Below, piece after piece: positions 39,201 through 45,263 of a DNA stretch of 64,000 nucleotides. The position numbers and the translations under genes are program-made. The stretch comes from Ascaphus truei (taxonomy: Eukaryota; Chordata; Amphibia; Anura; Ascaphidae): NCBI GenBank assembly GCA_036426205.1, contig CM071570.1, positions 139,144,754 to 139,208,753 of the forward strand, written 5' to 3'. Positions within the stretch are counted from its first letter, which is position 1; each line of letters begins with the position of its first letter. The notes beneath the pieces are model-generated. The model saw only the letters and a list, made by a program, of their open reading frames with translations, was not told where the DNA came from and searched no databases.

Positions 39201-42200
39201 TCTATATTTAAACTACAACATAAATCATCTGGCTAGAAAATATACTGGCTAGAAAATATACCTTTATTATGCAACCACAAGTAAAATAATGGGTGTTAAA
39301 ACCCATTATTTTACTTGCGGTCGCATAATAAAGATTATGTTGTAACTACTACATTTATCACCAGAGGGTGTGCCTGAGTGCTACACTTGGGTTCCTTTTC
39401 TACCAGCCTCATATATAATATTGCCCAAGAGCACCGCTCACTATCACTACCGTGGCAGCAGCAGCAGGGGCTCCCCTATTTTTTCACATAGAAAATATAC
39501 CTGTACACAAGTGGCCGAGGAAACTGACAAACTAGAAATTTGCCTCTGTATAGCAGTTGAGTTGTGGCTCCTGCATGCATGCATGTATGTATGTGTTGTA
39601 AACTGAAGCAGAGGTTCCAAACTGGTCATTGAAGACCTTGGTGGCACGTCCCAGGAGCTCTCCATGTGCACATCAGTCAGATCAATACATGGCCCTTCTA
39701 TCACTACTGAAAGCTGTCGTCAGATCAGAGATGATAAAATCCCGGGTGCCTAAAATGTTGCATCTGATCCATCTGACGCCTATGCCGAGTGCAGTACTGA
39801 CTGATAGTCAATCACCACTGGGACTGGGACTGGCAACACTGCACCCAAAAATGCTTTGCTCGCGCATGCTCAAAGTTTGATTGGGCTTACGGTTACCGGT
39901 TGTGGTGGTGACTGACAGGTGGGTCAGCAATGCGTCGCTTATTCGGGCACGTGGGGGGAGGGGAGATGAGCAGGGTTAAGCATTCCAGAACACTGCTCAC
40001 CCCAGCAGGATCAATCAATCCTGCCAATGACAGCCAGCCTTTGGCTAGGGGGCAGGAGGGACAGTGTGTCAGATAAACCCTGACACTGAGCCACCAACAG
40101 GGGGGAAAGCCAGGGCAGTTCCTTCTCCCCCTCACCCCCCTAAGTGAAAGTACAGGGGTCTTCCAAATCATTCATAACATAAGTCATTTTCAATAAACAG
40201 AATTTTGAACCCCCTGGACTAAACCTTATAAGGTTCTTAATAGAGGAGTACACAAACAGGATGCTGAAATCTACTGCATCCAGATGGAGTACTGAAACCC
40301 CTGGGGACTGGGGACTTTCTGGCTCACTGCCTCTATCTGGATGCAGTAGATTTCAGAGTTCTTTTTGTGTATACCTCTTCTCTAGTGCACCAATCAGACC
40401 TTTCCCTATCTAGAAGTGCTGGTATCAACCTTTGTTTTTGCTCTTAATAGCGCAGTCCTATGTCGGATACCTGCACAAGTTGGAAGGCAGTCAAAGCTGA
40501 GAGAAAATAATTAAAGGCCCCACGTTAACTTGAGACATTTTATTAAAATGAAAGTATAGACCACACAAGTTTAGAAACTGAAACTGACAGCTGATCAACT
40601 TGGCAAATGTAGGCAGCCCGTGGCGAAACTCAAGTCTCCGTGCACTGCAGTACTTTGCAAGAGAGCTGAAGAGTGAGAAGCGACGCTGCAGCACAAAAGG
40701 GAACATCACACCGATCATCGAGGCAGCCTTGGAGAAAGTGGACAGAAGACGACTTTTGTGTAACATTCTATGCTACAAGCAGCTAGTCTGGGACCATTTA
40801 AAAAACTTAAGTACAAACCTGTACAACAATTAAAAAATGAGTAGTATGGTTATAGGGCGAGCATAACAATCTACTGCTCTCCGAAACAGTGGATGATCCA
40901 TTAGACTGCGTTACTACCCACTTGCTTCCACCTCTTCACTGCCACAGAGACCACTGCAACTCTGACAGCAAAGGGGTCAAAAGTCATCAACCTTTACATT
41001 AGAAACCTTTTCGCGCCAAAAGATTTTGACCTTGTCAGAGAGGGTTATTTACCAAAAAGTCTCCTGGCTGCAAAATAAATGCATTAGTTTTATCAAAGAA
41101 AAATATCTTATTGATCTTAAAAAGGAATCTTATCTTCTACAAAGTACTGTAGTACTGTTTTGACAGTAGTTTTGAAGCCAAGATCCCCTACACCCGCTCC
41201 TTGTATTTGTATGCGATAACTTATGCGACTATCACATTAGATGTTTTATTATATTTTTGCCACCGTCATTAATCTCCCATTACACGAACAAGCAGAAAGA
41301 GTTGGCACTTTGATACAGGACAATCAAGACGCTAAGATTTCATATAAAGCATCACAAACGTAAACCATCATCGGTTCCTCTTGTTCGGATTCTGATTAAA
41401 CAAACGGAATAATCAAATCGGTGCATGCGACAATGTTGCCGCTGGTGACTGAAAATGGAATAAGCCTTTGTGATACGTGGCACTGGAGCACTTGAACATT
41501 AATAATGCAACATCAACCTCCGCTGTTCTCTCTCACACATTTGTAGATAGGATTGTAGCTGAACCTTTCAGATCAATGACCTTGTTCATGCATGCGCTTT
41601 CCAAATGTCACCATGTGAAGCACAGGAGTGAAGCTCAGTAATAGCGTTTTGTGTGTGGTTACGGGTTTCAGCAAACATTTCCTGCTCAAACGGCAGAAGG
41701 ATATTGCAAAACCAAAAACAATACAAATCCTTTCCTATGCTTGGCAGCTAACCAGGAAGCAAATACATCTCAAGCAGATTTTGGCCTCCCGGGTGAAGTG
41801 GGACAGCTCATTATTTATCAGCCTTTATTTGTTTCTGTATAAATAAATAACCTGATTGTTAAGAAGCCACATAAAAGGGCCTTTTGCCGTGTATATAAAT
41901 CCTTGTCCTGTGCAGTGTATATAAAATGCAGTATCAAGAAGGATTTTTTGGTTAATCCAAGGATTATCCAGGTTGCAGGACTTCTGCCATTTTAAGGTGG
42001 TTTCCATTTAAACATTCACTATCAACGCAGAAGTTGTATATTTGGTCTATTGCAGTGGTTTTCAACCGGGGTTCGCCGAGCACCCCTCAGGGGTTCCGCG
42101 GCCACCCTGGGGGAGAGATGGGACAACCCGTGAACCAAATGAGGTAGATTCCGACACTGGAAATATAGGTGAACACAAACAAGACACCAGTACAGTTGTG

Positions 42201-44625
42201 TAGATTAATACTTAGGCCTGGGACATAGTGTAGTGAAGAGCGCTGAACAGCGCTGACGCTCATGCTCACCTGCTCACGCAGGAGATTTTTCTTGTCCCTG
42301 CATGAGCGTCAGCGAGCGCGCTTGTGTGCAGGGTGGGAGCCGGGCGGGAGCCGAGCATGGAAGCGGGCCGGGAGGCGGGGCTAGGGCGCCACGTCACGGA
42401 CTGCCATTGGCTTCTGGCAGTCACGTGACCGGCCCTGCGCTTGCATGAGCGGCAAAATTTAAACTTGCCTGTCTCCTGCATTTCCACACGCCTCCGCACG
42501 CCTGCGGAAGCGCCGTCTAAAGCCGCGCTGATAGGGATAATGTTTCCCCTCAGCGCGCCTCAGCACGGCTTCAGTCTCTATGGACTAAGCCTAAAATATA
42601 AACAGCACCAAGCATAAAATATCCCTATACTTCTCAAAGACTTTATTCTGACTACACCAAAAGGGGCCATTTTTTGCCGATAATCCCCACAGACTTCAAT
42701 AGAGACTGTGTGTGATGAGTTAGAGAGAGATAGAGAGATGTATAGATACTGTATATACAGGGCTCGACCAATTATAAAAAAAATGCTACTCCCCGCTGCA
42801 AAAATAAATTAATCACAATGTACAACCGAGCGTGCACTCCCTCTCTCACCCCCTATTTCTCCTCATCCTCTCTCACCCGTCTCCTTCGCCTCTCCATCGC
42901 CCTCCCCTATTCCACCCCTCTCCCTCTCACCTACCTGGCTTCGGTGGAGGAGGACAGCGGGCGGCGGAAGCAGCAGAAAAGGAGGACTACGGGAGAGTAG
43001 TAGTAGAGGTGTACAGCGCAGCGGAAGGGGACTGAGGAGGAAGACTGTGCGCGGCAAGGGAAGAGAACTGTGAAAAATGTCAGCGCAGCAGGAGCAGCAC
43101 AGGAGGGCTGCCGGGGAGGAGCGCACCTCAGCGGTCCGACCCGGAAGGTGGGACCGCTGAGGCGCGAACTTTCCTGGCAGTCCTTCTGTGCGGCTCCTGC
43201 TGCGCTGACATGGTCTGCAGTTCTCTTCACCTGCCGCAACGCTGTCCTCCTCCTCCTCCGCTCCTGTGGTCTTCCTCAGTCGTCTTCCACCGTGCCGACC
43301 ACTTCATCTGCTGCTCCACTCCTGTAGTCCCCCTCTTCTGCAGCCACCTCCGCCGCTTCCAAATTTGCCAGCTGGTAATTTCAACTCGCCACAGGCGAGC
43401 GGGTTTGTCAAGGTGTGTGTGAAAATAAATTACAAAAAATTGTCATGTGTATTACTGCTGTGAGGCGCTATGTACATTAATGGAGCTATATATATCCTCA
43501 TAAGTGTCCCAATTAAGTGACAAAGGGTCCCACGTCATTTTACAAGCCCCTTTTGACCCTATCCATTGTGTACCTCCAGATCTAAAGGGCTAACCATGAA
43601 AATTAACTCAGAGCCCCCTCTTACTATGATTAATATACTACCCAGAGGGGATTTCCAAAAGCCAGCTCATATGTGCGCGCTAGAGCAGGTGGCCTGGTTT
43701 CGCTTCTAACTTATTTTAGAGACTTGTGCAAACCACAAATATACAGTAAGAAGTGCTTTTCCCCAGAGTCACACAGCAACTAATATTATATAGTCACAAC
43801 ATGGATCACAGCACCAGGAAAATATAACTTGTACAAACACCGGTCAGACAACAGAAGTGACAACCTTACACAGACATTGTCTGGTACTTCCCAAGTGTTA
43901 ACAACACAGCCCAGAAATAAAACAAAACACACTGATCTAAGAATCTCACAGCAGACACACAAACATCACACAATAACTACACACCAAGCTCACTCAAGAC
44001 ATCAAAGTCCCCCACCACAAATTGAACATTGGACAAAAAAAAATAATCATTTATGATCCTCACATCAACATCATACAGTCACTGACAAAAACACAACCGT
44101 GATATCTTCACACATACAAGAAACATACAAAATCAAGAGATGCACAATACAATCATTACACAATGGCACAAGCATCAACAACAATATATTAATTACACTA
44201 GCATTACACAATAACACACCCATGACACAAACAGGATGCAGGCAACACAAACCCAGGAGACAAAAACACACATTCATAACATTATAATCACACACTCAGG
44301 ACACAATCCGAACAATATCACAACCATGACAATCCTATGACACATAATGACGCAATCATAGCACACTGAACAACAATCAGTCACAACAGTGCATCGCAAT
44401 GACACAATCATGACAGCATCACACAACAGTGACATCATCCTGCACCTCACACACTCGGGGCCCGGTCATGAGGACACAATCCCCGCCGCACGGGTGATGC
44501 CGCCGGCCTCCCCGTGTTACCCCGGCCTCCTCCTCCCCTCCCCGTGTTACCCGGGCCTCCCTCCCGTGTTACCCCGGCCTCCCCCCCTCGTTACCCGGGC
44601 TCTTCAGGTTGTATCGGGTCTCCAT
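1366..44625 (-). CDS. UBE2J1: Ubiquitin-conjugating enzyme E2 J1, whole gene (8 coding exons)
   Basis: E2 enzyme of the Ubc6 class, anchored in the ER membrane by its C-terminus with the catalytic domain in the cytosol; it loads ubiquitin for ER-associated degradation. The exons join with matching phases into 927 nt (308 aa plus stop), close to the 318 aa I recall for the human protein. The UBC fold covers about residues 10-165. Catalytic Cys91 lies in [12 protein letters not shown]; as in other family members the usual HPN motif is absent and TANGRF stands in its place. A conserved segment ends in ARQISFK, whose Ser182 corresponds to the human stress-kinase site Ser184. A low-complexity linker follows, then a tail anchor at about 277-293 and the lumenal end [13 protein letters not shown]. 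All introns use GT-AG. Intron 1 spans almost 14 kb. Recognition is by protein similarity from memory, and is very secure. Confidence 0.97.
1639..4200. other. UBE2J1 intron 7, distal part
   Basis: AT-rich intronic sequence. I see a 20-base T run near 2082-2100 and scattered short open frames with no family resemblance. No recognised repeat or gene. Confidence 0.5.
4469..4575 (-). CDS. Possible terminal coding exon, unidentified gene
   Basis: After a TGTACAG acceptor the frame reads [20 protein letters not shown] followed by [14 protein letters not shown] and TAA, a plausible amphipathic helix. A poly(A) signal AATAAA lies downstream at 4239-4244, followed by an A-rich stretch. It could belong with the Kozak exon at 6030-6089, but that exon ends in phase 0 and this one needs one leading base, so at least one linking exon would be required and I found none. 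The acceptor has only a weak pyrimidine tract, so an intergenic accident is possible. Confidence 0.3.
6030..6089 (-). CDS. Candidate first coding exon of an unidentified gene inside UBE2J1 intron 7
   Basis: The ATG at 6089 sits in a perfect GCCGCCATGA Kozak context within GC-rich DNA. Twenty codons, beginning [12 protein letters not shown] and ending QEHYQEIQ, run straight into a consensus CAG|GTCAGT donor (phase 0). The peptide is charged and looks helical. I do not recognise it. It lies on the same strand as UBE2J1, so it would be a nested gene or alternative promoter; any further exons would be at lower coordinates. It also lies between the two homologous ends of the repeat at 5651-7113, so it may have been captured by, or be the site of insertion of, that element. 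Coding status is inferred from start context and donor only. Confidence 0.5.
6382..6910. repeat. CA/TG microsatellite and CACTGACTGACA minisatellite
   Basis: Runs of CA and GT dinucleotides are interspersed with ACTGACTGACACACATACAC units. The long open frames seen here on the minus strand (Cys/Val repeats) are artefacts of the GTGT repeat and are not genes. The same motif is expanded and G-enriched in the inverted copy at 21.5-26.6 kb. Confidence 0.9.
7522..7623 (-). CDS. UBE2J1: UBE2J1 coding exon 7
   Basis: 34 codons (residues 185-218), [20 protein letters not shown] then [14 protein letters not shown]. This is the variable cytosolic linker between the catalytic domain and the tail anchor. 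Only the opening AEVN matches human closely, so the assignment rests on that, on the in-phase TCATCAG acceptor and GTATGA donor, and on its place between exons 6 and 8. Confidence 0.9.
7624..8397. other. UBE2J1 intron 6, near exon 7
   Basis: Mostly unrecognised intronic DNA. At about 7790-7870 there is a TATATAGAACCATG...TACATAGCGCTTCACAG stretch resembling the 3' tail shared by CR1/L2-type LINEs and their SINEs. Nothing else identified. Confidence 0.35.
8398..9000. repeat. Diverged tandem duplication, about 300 bp units
   Basis: The block beginning GACAGATATCCATTTGTCAC at about 8399 recurs at about 8711. The block with GTTAACCTAGCATCTGATTTA near 8611 recurs, diverged, near 8914. Each unit includes a stretch ending in GTGGGCTTAT. 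A run of G (8572-8588) sits in the first unit. This is an old local duplication of non-coding DNA. Confidence 0.7.
9001..9950. other. Intronic stretch without recognised content
   Basis: Short open frames only, none with a family signature. I see no RNA gene or clear repeat boundary. Confidence 0.4.
9951..10200. mobile_element. MITE with GCGCTTAT/GGCGACG inverted ends
   Basis: The left end reads TTAATCTGCGCTTATTATGC and the right end, inverted, TAAGGCCGCGCTTATAGTGC; both continue into GGCGACGTCGC. No coding capacity. Related ends occur at 45046 and at 62663-62796, so this is a short non-autonomous DNA element family. The TTA/TAA flanks suggest PIF/Harbinger type, which is an inference. Confidence 0.7.
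10201..10944. other. Intronic stretch without recognised content
   Basis: AT-rich, with short spurious frames. No feature recognised up to the start of the Penelope homology near 10945. Confidence 0.4.
11811..11902. repeat. 15-bp minisatellite in the left Penelope 3' region
   Basis: About six copies of GGTATGGATGTTACT. The matching part of the inverted right copy lacks the expansion, so it arose after the two copies diverged. Confidence 0.9.
13329..13668. mobile_element. hAT-like MITE inserted in the left Penelope copy
   Basis: Begins GGGCTGTCAAACATGCGGCC and ends with an inverse-like GAATTTGATGGGCCTGG. Homology to the right Penelope arm is interrupted here, and its GA-rich body contrasts with its host. 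The CAGGGGTGTCAAAC-type terminus is reminiscent of hAT MITEs; the class is tentative. Confidence 0.5.
14190..14362. repeat. Near-perfect palindrome at the junction of the two Penelope copies
   Basis: About 70-80 bp arms, including GTTGTTTATTCAGTGCATATT and GTCCACCAATAG on one side and their inverses on the other, separated by a spacer of about 20 bases (ACTTTGTCCAAGTCCCGGCG). Each arm contains GGACGAAACGCGTC, matching the GAAA side of the hammerhead core found in Penelope terminal repeats, though no complete CTGANGA partner is present. Probably cruciform-prone. Confidence 0.85.
14284..16705 (+). mobile_element. Penelope-like retroelement, right copy (5'-truncated, degraded)
   Basis: Inverted homologue of the left copy, about 900 bp shorter. 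From the palindromic centre it runs through a terminal-repeat-like region, then the RT C-terminal signature [16 protein letters not shown] (about 14877-14925). The GIY-YIG core follows at 15146-15241 ([20 protein letters not shown] and on to HKAAIRR), then a 3' non-coding region ending near GAAAAG at 16680-16705. CPCGLxYV with downstream RIxxHKxAIR is diagnostic of the Penelope endonuclease. No intact frame remains. Confidence 0.85.
16706..17084. other. UBE2J1 intron 6, near exon 6
   Basis: Unrecognised AT-rich intronic DNA with a 129-aa open frame on the plus strand that overlaps exon 6 antisense and shows no family similarity. Confidence 0.4.
17085..17208 (-). CDS. UBE2J1: UBE2J1 coding exon 6
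   Basis: Completes Lys143 and encodes residues 144-184, [20 protein letters not shown] and on to ELARQISFK. This is the end of the UBC-domain extension. The CxxC pair and the ARQISFK sequence (Ser182, equivalent to the human regulatory Ser184) are conserved, while the serine-rich middle is two residues shorter than in human. The acceptor is CCTCCAG and the donor GTACGT. Confidence 0.96.
17538..18294. mobile_element. TTAA-flanked palindromic MITE
   Basis: The ends are long inverted repeats: TTAAAGAGGCAATCCAAGCA on the left, and AACGCAATCCAAGCAGG, then TAGGATTGAAGCAGG, inverted on the right at 18210-18294. TTAA at each boundary suggests a piggyBac- or Kolobok-type target. The centre includes a nested GGGGCGGATTGGCCCATCGG repeat. 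A related end is at 28367. Its right end lies only about 20 bases downstream of the UBE2J1 exon 5 donor. Confidence 0.75.
18317..18422 (-). CDS. UBE2J1: UBE2J1 coding exon 5
   Basis: Residues 108-142, (I)[20 protein letters not shown] then [14 protein letters not shown]. These are the post-active-site helices that are highly conserved in UBE2J1. The acceptor is TTTTTTAG and the donor GTAAGC; the last two bases begin the Lys143 codon (phase 2). Confidence 0.97.
18423..19555. other. UBE2J1 intron 4, distal part
   Basis: AT-rich intronic sequence with no recognised gene, RNA or repeat. Confidence 0.4.
19575..19830. repeat. GTGGCGGACTT-type interspersed repeat
   Basis: GC-richer block starting CAGTGGCGGACTTAAATGTT. 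A similar start (GCAGATTTGCCATTAGGC...GGCGGCAG) occurs near 51683. It resembles non-autonomous hAT-type repeats of frogs. Boundaries uncertain. Confidence 0.4.
19836..20150 (-). mobile_element. LINE 3' tail (CR1/L2-like), minus strand
   Basis: Contains the inverse of GGACATACTTGAAAACGAGA followed by the inverse of ACTTCCTGGTAAAACATTTT and TAAATAAA. The same sequence is in sense orientation at 38534-38612, so it is an interspersed tail ending in an ATAAATAA microsatellite. No coding part is visible. Confidence 0.6.
20627..20711 (-). CDS. UBE2J1: UBE2J1 coding exon 4 (active-site exon)
   Basis: Residues 80-107, [20 protein letters not shown] followed by ETWQPSWS. It contains catalytic Cys91, which forms the thioester with ubiquitin. 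The acceptor is TTTGGCAG; the donor GTAAGT follows the first base of the Ile108 codon (phase 1). A damaged duplicate is at 23916-24000. Confidence 0.97.
20817..20948 (-). CDS. UBE2J1: UBE2J1 coding exon 3
   Basis: 44 codons (residues 36-79), starting [14 protein letters not shown] and ending PPSIILLT. This is the core beta-sheet of the UBC domain, including the YPMKPP segment typical of E2 enzymes. The acceptor is TTTTTCAG and the donor GTAGGT, both phase 0. A second, damaged copy lies at 24108-24237. Confidence 0.97.
21560..23435 (+). repeat. G-rich minisatellite, about 28-bp unit, first array
   Basis: Tens of imperfect copies of GGGGGTCAGTCAGTGTGTGTG followed by GGGTCT. The plus strand is extremely G-rich with multiple runs of four to eight G per unit, favouring G-quadruplexes; in UBE2J1 transcripts it is C-rich. 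Open frames of up to 336 aa here are pure repeat translation, not genes. Confidence 0.95.
23436..23647. repeat. GC-rich segment of element B
   Basis: Contains repeated GGCATGGCAGCGGGCGGGGA and GCGCATGCGTGGC units; recurs at 26640-26848 and again on both sides of the N gap (to about 27170). CpG-rich, but it shows no start context or splice signal I trust. Confidence 0.7.
23916..24000 (-). pseudogene. Damaged duplicate of UBE2J1 exon 4
   Basis: Same acceptor and GTAAGT donor as exon 4, but compensating indels (around 23922-23935 and 23975-23987) scramble the reading frame on both sides of the active-site region. Not usable as an exon. Probably an assembly artefact. Confidence 0.85.
24108..24237 (-). 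pseudogene. Damaged duplicate of UBE2J1 exon 3
   Basis: 130 bases against 132 in exon 3, with several single-base indels (for example near 24195 and 24209), so the frame is lost. The flanking splice sites are preserved, which argues for sequencing error rather than long decay. Confidence 0.85.
24850..26632 (+). repeat. G-rich minisatellite, second array
   Basis: Same unit as the first array with more irregular units and indels; part of the second tandem unit. Again the long open frames are repeat translation. Confidence 0.95.
27037..27075. other. Assembly gap (39 N)
   Basis: Run of N inside the GC-rich CGGGCGGGGAACGG repeats. The same repeat stands on both sides, so the true length may differ. 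Confidence 1.
27640..28336 (+). pseudogene. CR1-type LINE ORF2 fragment
   Basis: Plus-strand remnants: [19 protein letters not shown] near 27713-27770, then [20 protein letters not shown] and [20 protein letters not shown]...GMHPRVLK at 28127-28336. This is the linker between endonuclease and RT of CR1/L2-family LINEs (FASVFT, then V..L..L..NKA.G.D.IHP..LK). It is interrupted at 27857-28030 and stops before the RT catalytic motifs. Confidence 0.85.
27857..28030. mobile_element. 174-bp insertion in the CR1 fragment flanked by a 53-bp duplication
   Basis: AATGTATTCAACTACCTTAA...AGGACC at 27804-27856 recurs at 28031-28083 with a few mismatches and flanks a segment foreign to CR1. The insert begins GCAGGAATCGTTCTTTTTG, whose inverse is at about 27406-27422 beside element B. 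Possibly a truncated Penelope-type terminal repeat; class not established. Confidence 0.6.
28367..28570. mobile_element. Partial MITE of the TTAAAGAGGCAATCC family
   Basis: TTAAAGAGGCAATCCAAGCTG followed by TATAGGATTGAGGCAGGGGT matches the ends of the element at 17538-18294. The opposite end was not found. Confidence 0.6.
28571..29430. repeat. Unclassified interspersed repeat in UBE2J1 intron 2
   Basis: Non-coding, includes AAATGGTCTTTTAGTTTAAC and CCTGAGCCACTGCACGGCAG and a series of GGTGAGGA-type phrases. It looks like part of an LTR- or DNA-element body, but no terminal repeats or protein motifs are visible, so I do not classify it. Confidence 0.3.
29437..29772. repeat. (TA)n / CATATATATA microsatellite
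   Basis: About 330 bp of TATATACATATA and CATA repeats. Tyr/Ile-rich open frames here are artefacts. Confidence 0.95.
29773..30703. other. UBE2J1 intron 2 adjoining exon 2
   Basis: No gene recognised. The part at about 29900-30180 (AGCTAGCTCCATTTTAACCT, then CCATTGAAGCCAATAAGAA) looks like repeat DNA without visible ends. Confidence 0.3.
30704..30777 (-). CDS. UBE2J1: UBE2J1 coding exon 2
   Basis: Residues 11-35, [20 protein letters not shown] and on to QPLE: the first helix of the UBC fold and the following strand. The acceptor is TCTTCAG and the donor GTACGT. The two leading bases complete the alanine codon split from exon 1, and the exon ends on a codon boundary. Confidence 0.97.
31290..31631. 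mobile_element. Tc1/mariner-type MITE
   Basis: 342 bp, terminal inverted repeats CAGGCATACCCCGC (left) and CAGGCATACCCTGC (right, inverted), flanked by TA at 31288-31289 and 31632-31633. The interior repeats GTCCGTACTTGCGA-like phrases. Non-coding. Confidence 0.85.
31640..32488. other. Intron 1 stretch without recognised content
   Basis: A-rich in places (31915-31929). No gene or repeat identified. Confidence 0.4.
32489..32592. mobile_element. Fragment of a common frog MITE
   Basis: AAGGCTGGCCAACAACAGATCAGGTTTTCAGGATATCCCTGC-type sequence with a CAGCACAGGTGGCTCAATCA core, half of a palindromic interspersed repeat. The other arm is missing. Confidence 0.6.
33208..33280. repeat. Poly(G), (TG)n and poly(T) run
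   Basis: A G run, then about 14 TG units, then a run of T. Simple repeat in UBE2J1 intron 1. Confidence 0.95.
33281..35418. other. UBE2J1 intron 1 stretch
   Basis: Non-coding. Bases 34690-35400 (CAGACAGAGCCCCTAGTGGT, then ATAACTTTATTATTGACATAACG) look like a repeat body leading into the direct repeat at 35419, but no ends are clear. Confidence 0.3.
35419..35714. repeat. LTR-like direct repeat, left copy
   Basis: 296 bp from CCCAACAATAAAGCTCTGAA to AAGTGTGCTTTGTGCGT; the same sequence, a few mismatches apart, recurs in the same orientation at 37465-37759. It contains an AATAAA near its start. No TG...CA ends or target duplication are seen, so LTR status is not proven. Confidence 0.85.
36776..37070. 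repeat. Two diverged about 180-bp tandem units
   Basis: GCAGTGATGTTAGAGCTGCG (first near 36804, again near 36990), each followed by TGACTTTCATAT and ATATCTCCA. They lie inside the interval between the two direct repeats. Confidence 0.8.
37465..37759. repeat. LTR-like direct repeat, right copy
   Basis: Partner of the repeat at 35419-35714. The intervening 1.75 kb has no recognisable gag, RT or integrase, so the pair would delimit a non-autonomous element, perhaps a Penelope-type terminal repeat pair. Confidence 0.85.
37760..39250. other. UBE2J1 intron 1 stretch with a LINE tail
   Basis: Unrecognised except for the LINE-type 3' tail at 38534-38612 listed separately. CACTCTTATTT-type short tandem copies stand at 38748-38785. 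Confidence 0.35.
38500..38620 (+). mobile_element. LINE 3' tail (CR1/L2-like), plus strand
   Basis: GGACATACTTGAAAACGAGA, then GGTAACTCTCAATGTATTAC and TTCCTGGTAAAACATTTTTA, ending in ATAAATAAAAATAAATAAA; the same tail is present inverted at 19836-19930. Confidence 0.65.
39262..39333 (-). repeat. 33-bp perfect-length hairpin with 6-base loop
   Basis: Arms CTTTATTATGCAACCACAAG... and its inverse differ at two places only, and both differences become G-U pairs in the minus-strand (UBE2J1 sense) transcript. It may be a tiny MITE or give a stable RNA hairpin. Confidence 0.85.
40241..40383. repeat. Inverted repeat, about 48-bp arms, 40-bp spacer
   Basis: TGAAATCTACTGCATCCAGAT and flanks are inverted at 40332-40383 (ATCTGGATGCAGTAGATTTC, then TTTTTGTGTATACCTCT). 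A small foldback element in intron 1. Confidence 0.8.
40384..42040. other. UBE2J1 intron 1 stretch
   Basis: No recognised gene. A 77-aa plus-strand frame (40600-40833) is noted under rejected items. Otherwise featureless. Confidence 0.35.
42046..42125. repeat. CAGTGGTTTTCAACCGGGGTT-type repeat fragment
   Basis: GCAGTGGTTTTCAACCGGGG, then CCCCTCAGGGGTTCCGCGG and CACCCTGGGG. One end of a widespread vertebrate non-autonomous DNA repeat. Confidence 0.55.
42212..42595. mobile_element. GC-rich MITE, TTAGGC ends
   Basis: Left TTAGGCCTGGGACATAGTG; right inverted TTAGGCTTAGTCCATAGAG. Interior palindromic (GCGCTGACGCTCATGC and its inverse). Non-coding; TTA/TAA flanks as in the elements at 45046-45657. 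Confidence 0.65.
42757..43420. mobile_element. CAGGGCTCGAC-type repeat with GC-rich core
   Basis: Starts CAGGGCTCGACCAATTAT. Near its right end stands ACTCGCCACAGGCGAGCGGG followed by TTTGTCAAGG; a related end (ACTCGCCACGGGCGTGTGGT, then TTTGTCAAACACTGT) is at 47768-47812. The core contains GTCAGCGCAGCAGGAGC at 43079 and its inverse near 43193, a foldback. Class unresolved (hAT-like by its ends). Confidence 0.5.
43780..44445. repeat. CA-rich low-complexity array next to the promoter
   Basis: Imperfect repeats of ATCACACA, CAATCATGACA and AACAACA phrases, almost without G on the plus strand. It lies in intron 1, immediately downstream of the promoter in the gene's direction. Confidence 0.75.
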
Positions 44626-44830
44626 ATCTCCGTAACAGTGGCGGCCTCCCCCGGGGACACGCCCATCCTGCCTCACGTGTCACCAGAACGGCACGCCCCA
44701 GCGTGGGCGGGGACATGAGGTGACACGTCACAGCGTGGGCGGGGACAGGAGGCGGCACGTCACAGCGTGGGCGGGGACAGGAAGTTCCACGTCACAGTGA
44801 AGGAGAGGGGAAGCAAAGCAATGCAGCAGT
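44450..44830 (-). promoter_or_regulatory. UBE2J1 CpG-rich promoter with tandem GC-box/TGACGTG repeats
   Basis: GC- and CpG-rich stretch around and upstream of the UBE2J1 start codon. A 32-bp unit is repeated with GCGTGGGCGGGGACA at 44701, 44733 and 44765, each holding a GC box (GGGCGGGG). Between the units, minus-strand TGACGTG occurs three times (44724-44730, 44756-44763, 44787-44794); the last reads TGACGTGG, the textbook UPR element bound by XBP1/ATF6. A palindromic CACGTG E-box is at 44674-44679. No TATA box is seen. Stress regulation is an inference from motif identity and the gene's ER role. Confidence 0.75.
44595..44625 (-). CDS. UBE2J1: UBE2J1 coding exon 1
   Basis: Encodes [10 protein letters not shown] plus the first base of codon 11, then a GTAACG donor (phase 1). 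The ATG is chosen because the peptide matches the conserved N-terminus of vertebrate UBE2J1 and because the exon lies in a GC-rich promoter region. At 31 coding bases it is too short to be found as an open reading frame and was located by back-translating the family N-terminus. Confidence 0.93.
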
Positions 44831-45045
44831 ATTGGCAGCTGTTGTTCTTACATGTCAGTGTCACCTGATCCAGTCCTGTGTGTGTCAGCCTCAGGCGCAC
44901 ACATCCTTGGACTCCTTGTCACTAAGTGCTTTAACTGGACAGGAAGCCACAGAGATGTCAGCTTCCAGTATGCCCAAACTCGGATACTCACTCCTGCATT
45001 GTTACTGGCAATGCGTTCAGACTCCATAGAAGTGTACGGGCCCTC

Positions 45046-45263
45046 TTAGGCCGCGCTTATAGTGACGGCTACAGCGACGGCGCACAGCGCCAAAGCAAGT
45101 AGATGTAATCCGTCGCGTGCACCTATAATGGGCGCGACACAGCGACCAAAATCGCCGAAGTTAATAGATTTTGATATTTACCGCGACGGCCGCACCATGT
45201 GACTGCAATAAGCCAATCACATAGCCTCTGCCTGACGTCACCGACCCTTGCAGCCAGCAACAC
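45046..45263. mobile_element. Partial MITE (GCCGCGCTTATAGTG family) upstream of the promoter
   Basis: TTAGGCCGCGCTTATAGTGA with GCGACGG phrases matches the ends at 9951-10200 and 62663-62796. The right end is lost or merged with the next element. Confidence 0.55.

Noticed and set aside
40600..40833. 77-aa plus-strand frame ([19 protein letters not shown]...)
   Set aside because: Composition looks protein-like, but there is no start context, splice site or family match I can name, and the opposite strand is open too.
43070..43463. GC-rich Pro/Ser/Leu frames
   Set aside because: Located in the foldback core of an interspersed repeat, open in several frames on both strands.
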